Shown: positions 48,817 to 59,206, counted from the stretch's first letter. The stretch: DNA of 64,000 nt from an uncultured Caulobacteraceae bacterium (GCA_937967425.1 CALBST010000452.1:1-64000), one strand, 5' to 3'. Translations and numbers: made by a program. Notes: a model not told the origin generated them from the letters alone.

Positions 48817-49785
48817 TTATCCGAGCCGAGCGCGCAGCGCTTGCGCAGCATCGCTCAACGCCTGCCGCCCCTGCGCGCTCGCACGCGCGAATTGCGTGAA
48901 ACCGTGCAAGACCCCGCCATATTCTCGCGCCACAACATCCACGTTCACCGAGCGCAGCGCAGCGACGAGCTGACGACTATCGTCGCGCAAGGGGTCCATA
49001 CCAGCGATCGCAATAAAGCTCGGCGGCAACCCGCGGAGATCGGCCAGGAGCGGTGAAGCAAGCGGATTGTTTCTGTCGTTTGCATCGCGCAAGTAGAGCG
49101 ACATGAAGAAATCCAACGCCGCAGCGCCAAGCCCGTAATCGCCGCCGCCATATAACCGATAAGATTCCGTATCCGTACGCATGGCGAAGACGCCGTAGAG
49201 CAGAACCATGAAGGCCGGCGACGGCATTCCGTGTTCGCGCAGGTGCAACGCCGCCGCCATCGCCAAATTTGCTCCGGCGGAGGTTCCGCCCAACGCGATC
49301 TTTTCCTCATCCACGCCCAGTTCGCCCGCATGGACGCGCGCCCAGATCGCCGCAGCGGCGCAATCATCCACTGGTCCCGGAAACTTGGTCTCGGGCGCGA
49401 GGCGGTATGCAACGGACAAGACACGAACACCGCTTTCAAGCGCCATGCTGCGGCACGCGCGATCCTCGAAATCTAGATCGCCTATCACCCAACCGCCGCC
49501 GTGAAAATGGACCAGCAATCCGCCGCCTGCGCGTGCATCAGCGGGCACGTACAGGCGTGCAGGCAGAATATGCGGCGCCTCTATCTCAATGCCGCGCACC
49601 TCCGCCATAGGCGGCGGATCTTCGTTCCAGACAGTGAAGTCCTGCGCCGCTCGCTCGCGCATAAGAGCGGGCGCGATCTCGATCATGGGCGTACGCGTAG
49701 CCATGCGCTCGCGCATCCTGGCTAGAATGGGCCGCATCTCCGGGTCCAGCGCATCGTCAAACGGACCCTTCTGCTCAGTCGTCAT
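48817..49785 (-). CDS. Alpha/beta hydrolase, HSL-type esterase
   Basis: A 322-residue carboxylesterase of the hormone-sensitive-lipase group: oxyanion-hole HFHGGGWVIGD, nucleophile elbow GGTSAGANLA, acid in GMDPLRDDS and histidine in YGGVLHGFTQF. No signal peptide. In this context it may remove acyl groups from imported plant-type glycosides; this is inference. Start ATG 49785 chosen over an upstream frame opening at 49812. Confidence 0.88.
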   Translation of the reverse strand: MTTEQKGPFDDALDPEMRPILARMRERMATRTPMIEIAPALMRERAAQDFTVWNEDPPPMAEVRGIEIEAPHILPARLYVPADARAGGGLLVHFHGGGWVIGDLDFEDRACRSMALESGVRVLSVAYRLAPETKFPGPVDDCAAAAIWARVHAGELGVDEEKIALGGTSAGANLAMAAALHLREHGMPSPAFMVLLYGVFAMRTDTESYRLYGGGDYGLGAAALDFFMSLYLRDANDRNNPLASPLLADLRGLPPSFIAIAGMDPLRDDSRQLVAALRSVNVDVVAREYGGVLHGFTQFARASAQGRQALSDAAQALRARLG

Positions 49786-50259
49786 GCTCACTCTCGACAA
49801 TTGAACAATCACGTGAGCGGCCCTTCGACTTGGTCACGCATACGTAAAGCGTTTGGGACTTCACTACGTCATGGAAAGCCGAAGCGCCCCAGATGCGCGG
49901 AGGATCGCGCCAACAAATGGATGCAAACGGAGACATATCGAAGCGCTACGAAGATCGGAATTTTGCCTGCCATGCACGCGGACCAGTAGCCATATTTCGG
50001 AGTAGGTGCGTTGGCAGACTCGTGCACAGAGACCGCATGGTTCAGTTCCGAGGCGGCCCATCGTCCAGCGCCGCCATGGCAAGGCTCTTCCGTCCGCGGT
50101 CGTCACCAATCCTATTCCTCCCGGATTTGCCGCTTTTGCTGACGGATCATAATTTCATAGATTGTCATTTACAAGCACAATCAATCATGCTCGATCTAAA
50201 CTAGTCGTTCGTGGCGGAATGCCCGTTAGCAAGATGCGGCAAGCCACACCGGGGGAAGC
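49786..50259. other. Divergent intergenic region, no gene seen
   Basis: The 474 bases between the esterase and the symporter hold only short frames without family resemblance. The last 120 bases before the symporter are A/T-rich and include a GATCAT half-site at 50145-50150, so the symporter may belong to the same regulon as the rhamnose genes; this is weak evidence. Confidence 0.4.
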
Positions 50260-51627
50260 ATGTCAGAGCCAAGCAGGCTGCCTTTCAGCGTCAAACTCGG
50301 GTGGGCGATCGGCGAACTCGCGATCGCGGCCTTCGTAGTTCTGCAGATGGCGTTCATGCTTTTCTATTGCACTGAGGCCCTGAACATCCCTCCCGCCATT
50401 GCAGGGTTCGCGCTGCTGCTGCCGCGTCTGCTTGACGCCTTTGCCGACCCGGTGATGGGAGCGATCTCGGACCGGACTCAAAGCAAACTCGGGCGCAGAC
50501 GTCTCTATCTTCTCTTCGGCGCTCCCGCCCTGGGGCTTACCTTCGCTCTCGTATTCTTCGTGCCCGCCGACGCGCCCCTTGCGCTGCGCGTTGGACTGCT
50601 TGTGACGGCGTTCATGGCCTCCAACCTGGCAGTAACGATGTACGAGGTTCCCTACTCGGCGATGGCCGCTGAGATGACATCATCGTACAAAGAGCGCACC
50701 ACGCTCACAGGCTACAAAATGTTCGCCGCGCGGTTGGGCGGTGTAATCTCGGCCTTTGCAGCGCCGCTCATTTTTGGTTCACAGGCCACAATCACTGAGG
50801 GCTTTCGCTTGCTCGGCATAAGTGTCGGCGCGTTCATGGTCGTAACCGGCCTCTGGGCCTTCTTTGCGACTGCCAACGCTCCTCGAATTGAAAAGACGCC
50901 CGAGCGTTTCAGTCTGCGCGAAGAGATCGCCGCAATCGTGGAAAATCGTTCTTTCCGCACGCTATGGGTCGCTTTTCTGATGCAGAACCTCGCCATTGGC
51001 GCTTCAGCGACGGCACTCATCTATTTCGTGACTCAGGTGATGCGGATCTCGCCGCAGCACGCGGGCCTCTTTATGGCGTCTGGCGCCCTGACAGCGTTGA
51101 TCGCCACCCCGATTTGGGTGGCGATCGGTCGCCGCATAGGTAAACAACGGGGTTATTTTATAGGATTGGCGTTGGTTGCGGCGATGACCATACCGATCCT
51201 CATGATGGCGCCCGGGCAAAGCATGATATTGCTAGCCGTGCTCGTTATTGCGGGAATAGGCGACGCCGCGACACAATTATTCCCTAATGCAATGGCGCCC
51301 GACACCGTTGAGGTCGATGAGATCAAAAGCGGATTGCGGCGTGAAGGCGCCATCTTCGGCGCTTGGGGATTCTGCCGGAAGCTGGGCATGACGGCCGGCG
51401 CATTCTTAGTGAGCCTCGCCCTAGCTGCTATCCATTTCGTACCGGGCTCGCCGCCACACGCACAGCCGAGCGAAGCGCTCACCGGCATCCGGCTCATCTA
51501 TGCTGCACTGCCGCTCGGACTTTGGCTCGCCGCAATGCTCGCTTTCTCTCGGTACGATCTTACCGAAGCGCGCTTCGAAGCCATCAAGGCGCAAATCCGC
51601 CTAAAGGCGAGCCAACAAACTGAATAG
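50260..51627 (+). CDS. MFS sugar symporter, GPH type
   Basis: A 455-residue inner-membrane transporter with twelve hydrophobic segments, of the glycoside-pentoside-hexuronide:cation symporter kind: PFSVKLGWAIGELAIAAFVV at the start, LPRLLDAFADPVMGAISDRTQSKLGRRR after helix 2, and VPYSAMAAEMTSSYKERTTLTGYKMF. It would bring rhamnose or a rhamnoside, delivered by the TonB receptor, into the cytoplasm, matching the cytoplasmic rhamnosidase. Confidence 0.9.
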   Translation: MSEPSRLPFSVKLGWAIGELAIAAFVVLQMAFMLFYCTEALNIPPAIAGFALLLPRLLDAFADPVMGAISDRTQSKLGRRRLYLLFGAPALGLTFALVFFVPADAPLALRVGLLVTAFMASNLAVTMYEVPYSAMAAEMTSSYKERTTLTGYKMFAARLGGVISAFAAPLIFGSQATITEGFRLLGISVGAFMVVTGLWAFFATANAPRIEKTPERFSLREEIAAIVENRSFRTLWVAFLMQNLAIGASATALIYFVTQVMRISPQHAGLFMASGALTALIATPIWVAIGRRIGKQRGYFIGLALVAAMTIPILMMAPGQSMILLAVLVIAGIGDAATQLFPNAMAPDTVEVDEIKSGLRREGAIFGAWGFCRKLGMTAGAFLVSLALAAIHFVPGSPPHAQPSEALTGIRLIYAALPLGLWLAAMLAFSRYDLTEARFEAIKAQIRLKASQQTE

Positions 51628-51716
51628 TCTTAGTGTGCGCAGAATTAAAGAGCACTCGAAATCTCTTGGGGAGAACTTCCTCCTTAAAATGCCGATACCA
51701 ATCCTCGGAATCGATA

Positions 51717-52865
51717 CTACGAGTTTGAGGTGTCCTCGTTGAACTCGGTGATCGCGCTGACAATGTGATAGAGCGAGCTAGCCGGCGCTGCGCCGTCGAG
51801 AAATGTGCCGTCGTCGTGCATAGTGTCGCGCCATACGCCCATCGTGGGAGTGTCGAAATAGCGCGCCAGCGTAAGCGCCGCCGGCACGATGTGCGTCCTA
51901 CCAACATCGTTGCCCAGGATAAGTGCAGCCTTCAAATACTCTGCCTGAGGCCAGAGACGGGCGCTTGTCTCGACGAGCCGAAAATCGTCGTCCATGGCGT
52001 CAACCACGACTCCGCGCCTGGGGTCTATGCCGCGCAGACCGGCATTGAATAGACGTTCTGCCGCTGCGCCTGCGGCCGCATGACCATTTCGTCCCCATCG
52101 TTGTAGCAACCCGGCCCATTCGAATTGGTGCCCAGGTTCGACCCGGCGCCCGCGTGTGCAACGCATGGGCTGCCAGTGCTCGTCAAAAAACTCCCGAATA
52201 AAGCCCCCTTCTGCATCGACAAAGCGCTGCAAAGCCAAGTCAACAATTTCCGCTGCAAGTTCATGCCAGACCGAACCGCCGCCCGCCTCGATCCAAGCCA
52301 GCGCCGACTCCAAAAGATGCATGTGCGCGTTGGATTGGAAGGGGTTTGGATTGACTTCCCGAAAGCCGCCAACGGCATGCCGACAATCTTGTAAGGCGTC
52401 CCGCAGTAGATTGGCGCGGCGCTCTGCATCGGCAAAACCAGGCTGCGCTCGGTGCAAGGCCGCCAAAGCCAGAAGCACAAACGCCTGATCGTAGAGGGTT
52501 GCGCTATCATCGAGGAGAGCGCCATCCGCCGAAACCAATGTTCGAAACCGGCCATCATATCGCTGATACTTCTCAAGCAGAAAATCTACGCCGTGCCTAA
52601 TCGCCTCCCGCCATGGACCTGGCCAACCGCAGACGCCAACTCGTGCAAAGACATAGATTTGACGAGCTTGAACCCGTACTCGTCGCGGAAGATCGAGCGC
52701 TGCTCCGTGCGCGGACAGCGATTCGTGAAATCCGCCCCGCGCATGATCGGCGCCTGCGCGCCACCAAAGCGGAAGCGCATAGGTTCGCAGCCACTCATTG
52801 AGCCAGCCCGATGCGGTGGCAATGTCGCAAAATGGCGTCGTCGACTGAGGGCCCGTTCCTCGCAT
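51717..52865 (-). CDS. AGE family epimerase/isomerase
   Basis: A 382-residue (alpha/alpha)6-barrel protein of the N-acylglucosamine 2-epimerase superfamily: GGFHESLSAHGAALDLPRRVRVQARQIYVFARV near the start, YDQAFVLLALAALHRA, NAHMHLLESALAWIE, RRVEPGHQFEWAGLL and ETSARLWPQAEYLKAAL. Members isomerise mannose, cellobiose or sulfoquinovose-type sugars. Its exact substrate cannot be read here; it lies between the rhamnose and second catabolic loci and could serve either. Confidence 0.87.
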   Translation of the reverse strand: MRGTGPQSTTPFCDIATASGWLNEWLRTYALPLWWRAGADHARGGFHESLSAHGAALDLPRRVRVQARQIYVFARVGVCGWPGPWREAIRHGVDFLLEKYQRYDGRFRTLVSADGALLDDSATLYDQAFVLLALAALHRAQPGFADAERRANLLRDALQDCRHAVGGFREVNPNPFQSNAHMHLLESALAWIEAGGGSVWHELAAEIVDLALQRFVDAEGGFIREFFDEHWQPMRCTRGRRVEPGHQFEWAGLLQRWGRNGHAAAGAAAERLFNAGLRGIDPRRGVVVDAMDDDFRLVETSARLWPQAEYLKAALILGNDVGRTHIVPAALTLARYFDTPTMGVWRDTMHDDGTFLDGAAPASSLYHIVSAITEFNEDTSNS

Positions 52866-53057
52866 TTCCGGCCTCGTCTATCGCCGAATATCTCTCAAAC
52901 GGGCCGCGAACGATCCAGCCATTCCGACGCGGTTTCGCCGCCCGACGATCAGTTTCTGCGGATGGGATGACCGACGCTGAGTGTAGGCTAGGCGCACTGA
53001 TCGTGTCGTAAACCCCTGCGCATGGACGCCGAGATTTCCCCCAACGTCCATGCAATA

Positions 53058-55949
53058 TCAGAAGTTGTGTCTCAGAGCCACGGACATGTATCGGCCGGAA
53101 TATTCCAGGCCGCGCTCGCGCCGGTCGTTCGCGCCGTAGAACCCTTCCAATTGGTTTTCCTCGGTGATATTGCGGACCTGAAAGTACACGGACGTGTCGC
53201 GCGTCAGGTACGCCTGCAAAGTGAAATCCAGATTTTCCCGCTCATCGATGAAACCATCCAGCAGCGCGTTCGCACCGATCGTATCCATCAGCTCGGACTG
53301 ATAGCGATATGACAAGCGCGCCCGCAAACGCTCACCGTGATAGGTCAAAGACAGATTTCCCGTGACATCGGCCTGTCCAGGAATCGGGACGATCCGATTG
53401 GCCTGGGTGGGCAACGCAAGCTCCGATTCCGTGAAAGTCAAATTCGCCTCCACGCCCAGCCGCGAGAATATCCCTGGCAGCCTGCTGAAACGTGTCGATG
53501 CTTCGAGTTCCACCCCGCGAACGAAACCTGTGGAGGCGTTCTCCGGCTGCGTTACCTGATAATCGACGCCACCGATGGTTTCCAGTTGAGTGAACAGGAA
53601 CACAAAGTCCGACAGATCCTTATAGAATACTGAAACCCCAGCGGCCGAGTTCTCACCGTACCAGTGGAGGGATGCGTCGAAATTCGTCGATTCAAGCGGA
53701 TCGAGATCGGGGTTGCCGCGACGAATCGTGGCCGGCGGTCCGCTGTTGATCTGAACGATCGGCGCCAGGTCGGTCAGGTTCGGCAGCACATAGGTGCCGC
53801 TGAACCCAGCCCGGAGCATGAAGTTCCGCGGGAGTTCCCAGCGCGCGACAACCGAGGGGAAAACCTGGTCATGGGTGAACACCGTCTGCACTGGGACCGA
53901 AGTGACGCTGGCGCCCACGGTCGTGACCTGGTTTCCGCCCAGCGTAGTTTCCACGTTTTCGTAACGCACCCCTCCGATGATCTGAACAGGCCCGCTCCTG
54001 ACATCAAACATCGCGTAGGCCGCCGCGAGCCTTTCATCTGCTGAATAGTCCGACACCAGCGAGTCCCGTTCGGAGTTCACGACCGCCGCGAGAGTATTCG
54101 CCGCTGAAAACGAGGCGTAGTTCGCTTCGAAAAATTGCATGGCGCTCGCCAAATCTATGCCAACGCCGAAATTGTAGGCCCCGTTTATGAAATCGGGCCG
54201 GAATTCGGGCAAAGCATAGTTCGACAGCGCGATCCCGGGTATCGTGGCGATCGCGCCCTCAAAATGCTCGGCCAAACGATCTCTATTCCTGCTGCGCTCC
54301 GACCAGAGCGCGCCAGCTCGCAAGCGAACATCGCTGAGGCTCAAGCGTAGGTCTCTGGCAATGTTGAAATAGCCGGTCCATTCTCTATCGCTGATCTCGT
54401 CATCGAGCAGAGAAATCGTGTATAGATTATAGTTCGACGGCACATCGTTGGCGCTCACGCCCGGCGGGTTCGACGGGAAGCTCGCCGTGAACAGCGGGCG
54501 CGACGGATCGGTGAAATCCCACGACATTTGGGGGCCAGGCACGACCCCGGTATGCGAAAAGTATGACAGCTCGCCTTGCCCACGGTTGACGTAGTCGGCG
54601 TTCGAATAGGCCAACCCGTAATCCCAGTCCCAATTGGCGCCGTCATGACGGGCGGCGAAGCGCGCGATGAGCACATCCGTGTGCTCTTCGCGCCCGGTTG
54701 CGCGCTTCCCCACTCGACCGCCTTGCGCCGTGCCCGCAACAGCCGTTGAGCCCGGCAAGGCGGGAAGAGGCGCCGCGTAACCCAGAAAGATGGCGTCGAG
54801 TGTCGTGAGGCTGTCCAATTCCGTGCGATAGGCGTTTATCGCAAAGTGAAATTCATCGTTTGGATTGGGGCGGAACCCGAAATCAAGCACGACGCCCGCG
54901 CGGATGAGGTCCAAATCGAAGTCGTTTTGGGTGGCGAGGGTCGGCGCGAAGAAGCCAGCGAAGGAATCGCCGTAGCTTTCGACGAGGAGTCTCTCCGAAC
55001 TGATGTTGCGATCCTCGAAATTGAACGAGCCGAGAACGCCCCAGCGCTGATCAGCGGACAATAGCGAGTAATTGCCCCCGACTTGGTACTGTGACCGGCC
55101 TTCCCGGAGGTCGTTTTCGCCCCACTCCACGCTCAGACCGCCCTGGGACGAACGCCGGTCGAAAGGCGTTCGCGTGACCACGTTGACCGCCCCGCCAACC
55201 CAGTTCGCCGTCATATCCGGCGTGAACACCTTCCTGACTTCGAGGCGCTCGAACACAGCCGCACTGAGATCGCGGATGTTCGACGAACGCCCTCCTGCGT
55301 CGTTCAAGGTGATGGTCGAAGGCATCCTGACGCCGTCCACCAGGGCGCTGTTCAAGCCGCCGCCGCCTACCCCGCGGACGAATATCGACCCCTCTTCGCT
55401 GCTTCCGATACTGCGAGAGACGATGCCGGGGGCTCTACGGAGAACCTCACTCACATTCCGATCTGGAAATTGGCCCGCGAGATCCGAGGATACGACATTT
55501 GTGAGCGCATCCGCAGACCGCTCCAGATTGAGTCTTCTCGAGCGATCGTCGATCTGGCCGATGACCACGATCGCGTCCGTCTCCGATGAAGCCACGCCAA
55601 GCACAAGATGCACGTCCGCAGCGCCCGCCGCGACGGAAAATGATTGGGCCGCATAACCCAGGTAAGAAACTCTGATTGTCTGAGGCCCGGCGGGGACGTT
55701 CCGCAATTCGAACCGGCCTCCGCGTCCCGTGTAGACCCGCTCCCCGGTCGCTTCCAATTCGACCAAGGCGCCCTCAAGCGCAACGCCCCGTTCGCCTTCG
55801 CGCACCTCGCCTCGGATCACGTCGGTCTCTTGCGCGACGGCAACGGAGGCGGCGCCGAGAACTGCGCCCGCCACGCTTACAGGCGCTATCGCCGCCAACA
55901 CCGCTCTGATGACGCAAGTATCGACACCCAGCCTGCGCGACTTCGACAT
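53058..55949 (-). CDS. Large TonB-dependent receptor, second locus
   Basis: About 963 residues. Signal peptide ending near ASVAVAQ, then a carboxypeptidase-like regulatory domain (GEVREGERGVALEGALVELEATGERVYTG...GPQTIRVSYLGYAAQSF), a plug domain (FPDRNVSEVLRRAPGIVSRSIGSSEEGSIFVRGVGGG) and a long barrel ending in VALRHNF. This architecture is typical of oligosaccharide receptors. GGGAGGG precedes ATG 55949. It is divergent from the Gfo/Idh operon across a short promoter region with two GTTAC motifs, so both are probably co-regulated. Confidence 0.93.
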   Translation of the reverse strand: MSKSRRLGVDTCVIRAVLAAIAPVSVAGAVLGAASVAVAQETDVIRGEVREGERGVALEGALVELEATGERVYTGRGGRFELRNVPAGPQTIRVSYLGYAAQSFSVAAGAADVHLVLGVASSETDAIVVIGQIDDRSRRLNLERSADALTNVVSSDLAGQFPDRNVSEVLRRAPGIVSRSIGSSEEGSIFVRGVGGGGLNSALVDGVRMPSTITLNDAGGRSSNIRDLSAAVFERLEVRKVFTPDMTANWVGGAVNVVTRTPFDRRSSQGGLSVEWGENDLREGRSQYQVGGNYSLLSADQRWGVLGSFNFEDRNISSERLLVESYGDSFAGFFAPTLATQNDFDLDLIRAGVVLDFGFRPNPNDEFHFAINAYRTELDSLTTLDAIFLGYAAPLPALPGSTAVAGTAQGGRVGKRATGREEHTDVLIARFAARHDGANWDWDYGLAYSNADYVNRGQGELSYFSHTGVVPGPQMSWDFTDPSRPLFTASFPSNPPGVSANDVPSNYNLYTISLLDDEISDREWTGYFNIARDLRLSLSDVRLRAGALWSERSRNRDRLAEHFEGAIATIPGIALSNYALPEFRPDFINGAYNFGVGIDLASAMQFFEANYASFSAANTLAAVVNSERDSLVSDYSADERLAAAYAMFDVRSGPVQIIGGVRYENVETTLGGNQVTTVGASVTSVPVQTVFTHDQVFPSVVARWELPRNFMLRAGFSGTYVLPNLTDLAPIVQINSGPPATIRRGNPDLDPLESTNFDASLHWYGENSAAGVSVFYKDLSDFVFLFTQLETIGGVDYQVTQPENASTGFVRGVELEASTRFSRLPGIFSRLGVEANLTFTESELALPTQANRIVPIPGQADVTGNLSLTYHGERLRARLSYRYQSELMDTIGANALLDGFIDERENLDFTLQAYLTRDTSVYFQVRNITEENQLEGFYGANDRRERGLEYSGRYMSVALRHNF

Positions 55950-56004
55950 GTGCTTCCCTCCCCTCGCGCCGGCTTTGCGGCGCAATCCGACGTTTTCCCC
56001 GGAT

Positions 56005-56072
56005 AGTTACTTATGAGGAGAATTATCAAGGGGCCGCCCTGTTGTCAACATTTCACCATCCAGTTACTAACT
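56005..56072. promoter_or_regulatory. Two GTTAC motifs in a divergent promoter
   Basis: AGTTACTTA starts at 56005 and AGTTACTAACT at 56062, the latter a dyad around a central C. The second is preceded by TTTCACCATC, which also precedes the GTTAC site at 61279-61302. Located between the receptor and the Gfo/Idh operon; the TetR protein at 60589 is the likely binder. Confidence 0.55.
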
Positions 56073-56106
56073 ATAGCCTTGGGCTACGGATTTTTGAGGT
56101 AGGCAA

Positions 56107-57282
56107 ATGGCTTTGGACGAAATCGGCGTGGTCATGCATGGCGTCACCGGACGCATGGGCAAAACGCAGCATCTGATCCGCTCCGTCCTGGCGCTGCGCG
56201 ACGAAGGCGGCGTGCCGCTCCGCGACGGCCGACGCATCGTGCCGCGCCCCATCCTTGTGGGTCGAAACTCCGATAGTCTCGCGCAACTCGCACGCGCGCA
56301 TAACATTCCGGACTGGGGCCCTGACATTGACGCAGCTCTGGCCGATCCTCGCGCATCGATCTTTTTCGACGCCGGCAGCACGATCATGAGAGAAAACCTC
56401 GTGGAGCGCGCGCTGGCGGCGGGCAAGCACGTCTACACCGAAAAGCCGCTCGCCTCGACTTACGACAGCGCCCTGAAACTTGCGCGCAGCGCCAAGGCGC
56501 GCGGGAAAAAGCATGGCGTAGTGCATGATAAATTATGGCTCCCGGGCCTGGTGAAGCTGAAATCGCTGATCGACTCCGGGGCGCTGGGGCGCATCCTTTC
56601 GGTGAAGATCGACTTCGGCTATTGGGTGTTCGACGGACGCGCCGAAGCAGCGCAACGGCCCTCCTGGAACTATCGCAGCGAGGACGGCGGCGGCATCGTC
56701 TTGGACATGTTTCCGCATTGGCACTATGTCATCGAGAACCTGTTCGGCCGCATCGACCACGTCTATTGCGCCACGAAGACCCAGATCGCCGAGCGGGTCG
56801 ACGAGCGAGGCCAGCTCTACGCCGCAAGCGCGGACGACGAGGCCCACGCCATTGTCGAACTGGAAACCGGCGCCGTGGTGCAGATCGCCAGCTCCTGGTG
56901 TACGCGCGTTAGGCGGGACGACCTCGCGATCTTTCATGTCGATGGCGAAAAGGGCTCGGCCGTCGCCGGGCTAACCGAACTCAGGTTTCAGCCTGCTGCA
57001 GCTACCCCGCGGCCGGTGTGGAATCCCGACCAGGCGCAACAGCGTGACTTCTACGGGGATTGGCTGCCGTGCCATGCGGATCGCAGCTACGACAACGCGT
57101 TCCGGGCGCAATGGGCCTTGTTTATACGCCATTGCGTCGAAGATACGCCCTTTCCCTGGAATTTCTTTTCGGCCGCGGCCGGAGTCCGGTTCGCTGAAAC
57201 GGCGCTGCAGAGCGCCCGCGAGAAGCGCCAGATATCTCTTAACGCGCCCCAGCAGGGACGCGCTGAGGCGCTCGACCAATGA
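56107..57282 (+). CDS. Gfo/Idh/MocA oxidoreductase, operon leader
   Basis: A 391-residue NAD(P)-dependent sugar oxidoreductase. The nucleotide site is of the form GVVMHGVTGRMGKT rather than the common GxGxxG. The EKP motif (YTEKPLAS) and the C-terminal domain with ILSVKIDFGYWVFDG and GGIVLDMFPHWHYVIENLFG are clear; histidines in that last segment are likely catalytic. It starts a four-gene operon, overlapping DUF993 by 4 bases. Likely oxidises a sugar or inositol-like compound at one hydroxyl. Confidence 0.88.
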   Translation: MALDEIGVVMHGVTGRMGKTQHLIRSVLALRDEGGVPLRDGRRIVPRPILVGRNSDSLAQLARAHNIPDWGPDIDAALADPRASIFFDAGSTIMRENLVERALAAGKHVYTEKPLASTYDSALKLARSAKARGKKHGVVHDKLWLPGLVKLKSLIDSGALGRILSVKIDFGYWVFDGRAEAAQRPSWNYRSEDGGGIVLDMFPHWHYVIENLFGRIDHVYCATKTQIAERVDERGQLYAASADDEAHAIVELETGAVVQIASSWCTRVRRDDLAIFHVDGEKGSAVAGLTELRFQPAAATPRPVWNPDQAQQRDFYGDWLPCHADRSYDNAFRAQWALFIRHCVEDTPFPWNFFSAAAGVRFAETALQSAREKRQISLNAPQQGRAEALDQ

Positions 57283-58373
57283 CTCCGCCCCGCGACGCCC
57301 GCACGCCTCGACGGCGCGCCTTTGCCGCCGCGCATATCGTTGTCGACCCCTGGTCGACCGATTTTGACACCTGCCTCATAGACTGGCGGGCGACGCTGCG
57401 GTTCCGCCATCATCTTTGGAGCCACGGTCTAGGCGTCGCGGAAGCGATGGACACCGCGCAACGTGGCGCCGGCCTCGACTGGCCTCATGCGCTCGAACTC
57501 ATTCGCGCAACCGCATCAGAGGCACCCTCTGGATCGCTGCTTGCGTGCGGAGCGGGAACCGATCATCTGCCGCCGGAATCAACGCCAACTCTGCGCGATA
57601 TCATCACCGCTTACGAAATGCAGTGCGATGAGATCGAACGCGCCGGCGCTCAAGTCATCATGATGGCCAGCCGAGCGCTGGCGCGCGTAGCGCGGGGGGA
57701 TGAGGACTATGCGGAAGTCTATGGGACGATTCTTTCGCAACTGAGAAAACCCGCCATTTTGCATTGGCTTGGGCCAATGTTCGATCCCGCCCTCGCGGGG
57801 TATTGGGGCAGCGCCGACATCGACGCCGCTATGCGATCTTGCCTGGATGTTATCCGCGCCAATGCAGGAAAAGTCGATGGCGTAAAGATTTCTCTGCTCG
57901 ACGCGAACCACGAAATAAAGATGCGCCGAGCCCTGCCCCCTGGCGTCCGAATGTACACCGGCGACGATTTCAATTTCCCAGCACTGATCCGGGGTGACGC
58001 TCATGGCCATAGCGATGCGCTGTTGGGCGTATTCGATCCGCTTGCGGCAATCGCATCCCAAGCGTTCGCGGCGCTTGACCGCGGCGACGATGATGGATTC
58101 AGCGATATTCTGGAGCCGACGATTCCGCTGGCGCGCAAACTCTTCGAAGCGCCAACCCGATATTACAAGACCGGCGTTGTATTCTTAGCCTACCTCTCCG
58201 GGCGCCAGGACCACTTCGTCATGGCGGGCGGGCAACAAGGCGCGCGCAGCTGGAAGCACCTGTGCGATGTCTATCGTCTGGCCTGTGCGATCGAATTGTT
58301 CGCCGAACCAGGCATCGCCGCTCACCGCTTCAAAAAAGCGCTCGCCGCTCACAACCTGGATCTTCCCTCATGA
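57279..58373 (+). CDS. DUF993, DHDPS-like aldolase family
   Basis: A 364-residue protein that I assign to DUF993, a group with a dihydrodipicolinate-synthase-like TIM barrel. Visible elements are LLACGAGTDHLPPESTPTL, IMMASRALARVARGDEDYAEVYG, PAILHWLGPMFDPALAGYWG, and KVDGVKISLLDANHE, where the lysine could form a Schiff base. Retro-aldol cleavage of an oxidised sugar acid is a reasonable guess. Overlaps both neighbours by 4 bases. Confidence 0.82.
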   Translation: MTPPRDARTPRRRAFAAAHIVVDPWSTDFDTCLIDWRATLRFRHHLWSHGLGVAEAMDTAQRGAGLDWPHALELIRATASEAPSGSLLACGAGTDHLPPESTPTLRDIITAYEMQCDEIERAGAQVIMMASRALARVARGDEDYAEVYGTILSQLRKPAILHWLGPMFDPALAGYWGSADIDAAMRSCLDVIRANAGKVDGVKISLLDANHEIKMRRALPPGVRMYTGDDFNFPALIRGDAHGHSDALLGVFDPLAAIASQAFAALDRGDDDGFSDILEPTIPLARKLFEAPTRYYKTGVVFLAYLSGRQDHFVMAGGQQGARSWKHLCDVYRLACAIELFAEPGIAAHRFKKALAAHNLDLPS

Positions 58374-59200
58374 GTCCAGCCCCATCGCTCGATCGGCTTG
58401 CGATCAATCAAGCGACCGTCCGGCCGCAATGGACTCTAGGTCAAGCCATAGAAGGATGCGCCCGCCATGCGCTTCCCGCGCTCGGCGTATGGCGGGATAA
58501 GCTCCATGAAACCGGCTTGCGCACTGCGCACGCGCAATTGCGAGACGCCGGCGTGAGAGTCTCCGGCCTATGCCGAGGCGGAATGTTCAACAACGCTGCC
58601 GAGCATGGCTGGAGCGCAATGCTCGACGACAACAAATGCGCAATCGAAGAAGCCGCGACGCTGGACGCGGATTGCCTTGTCCTGGTGGTCGGTGGATTGG
58701 CGAAAGGCGACGAATCCCTGTCCGACGCGCGCCGGCGCACGCACGATGCGTTGGCGCAACTCGCTCCGGTCGCCCGCTCCGCCGGCGTGCGCCTGGCGAT
58801 CGAGCCGCTTCATCCAATGTACGCCGCAGACCGATCTTGTGTTAACACGCTCAGCCAGACACTCGACCTTTGCGATGCGCTTGGCGAGGGTGTGGGCGTC
58901 GCTATCGACGTCTATCATGTGTGGTGGGATCCCGACCTGGAAGCGCAGATCGCTCGCGCCGGCTCTCGCATTTTCGCCTATCATATTTGCGACTGGCTTT
59001 CACCCACCGAGGATATGCTATTGGACCGCGGCATGATGGGGGACGGCGTAATCAATCTGCGCGAAATTCGCGGCTGGATCGAACAGGCCGGTTATCGGGG
59101 CTATCACGAGGTTGAAATATTCTCGGCGCGCAATTGGTGGAAGCGGGATGCCGACGATGTGCTGCGAATCTGCGCACAGCGCTTCCTTCAGGCAACGTAG
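58370..59200 (+). CDS. TIM-barrel sugar phosphate isomerase/epimerase
   Basis: A 276-residue protein of the xylose-isomerase-like barrel family: GVRVSGLCRGGMFN, ADCLVLVVGG, VRLAIEPLHPMYAADRSCVNT, VGVAIDVYHVWWDPDLEAQI and RIFAYHICDW. The Glu, Asp and His residues in these strands match the metal-site pattern. It overlaps the DUF993 gene by 4 bases and the glycerate kinase follows 6 bases later. Probably an isomerase, epimerase or keto-glycoside lyase in the pathway. Confidence 0.87.
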   Translation: MSPAPSLDRLAINQATVRPQWTLGQAIEGCARHALPALGVWRDKLHETGLRTAHAQLRDAGVRVSGLCRGGMFNNAAEHGWSAMLDDNKCAIEEAATLDADCLVLVVGGLAKGDESLSDARRRTHDALAQLAPVARSAGVRLAIEPLHPMYAADRSCVNTLSQTLDLCDALGEGVGVAIDVYHVWWDPDLEAQIARAGSRIFAYHICDWLSPTEDMLLDRGMMGDGVINLREIRGWIEQAGYRGYHEVEIFSARNWWKRDADDVLRICAQRFLQAT

Positions 59201-59206
59201 ACACCT

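Noticed and set aside
49801..50204. Short plus-strand frames upstream of the symporter
   Set aside because: No ribosome-binding site, no family resemblance, and they lie in a divergent promoter region.
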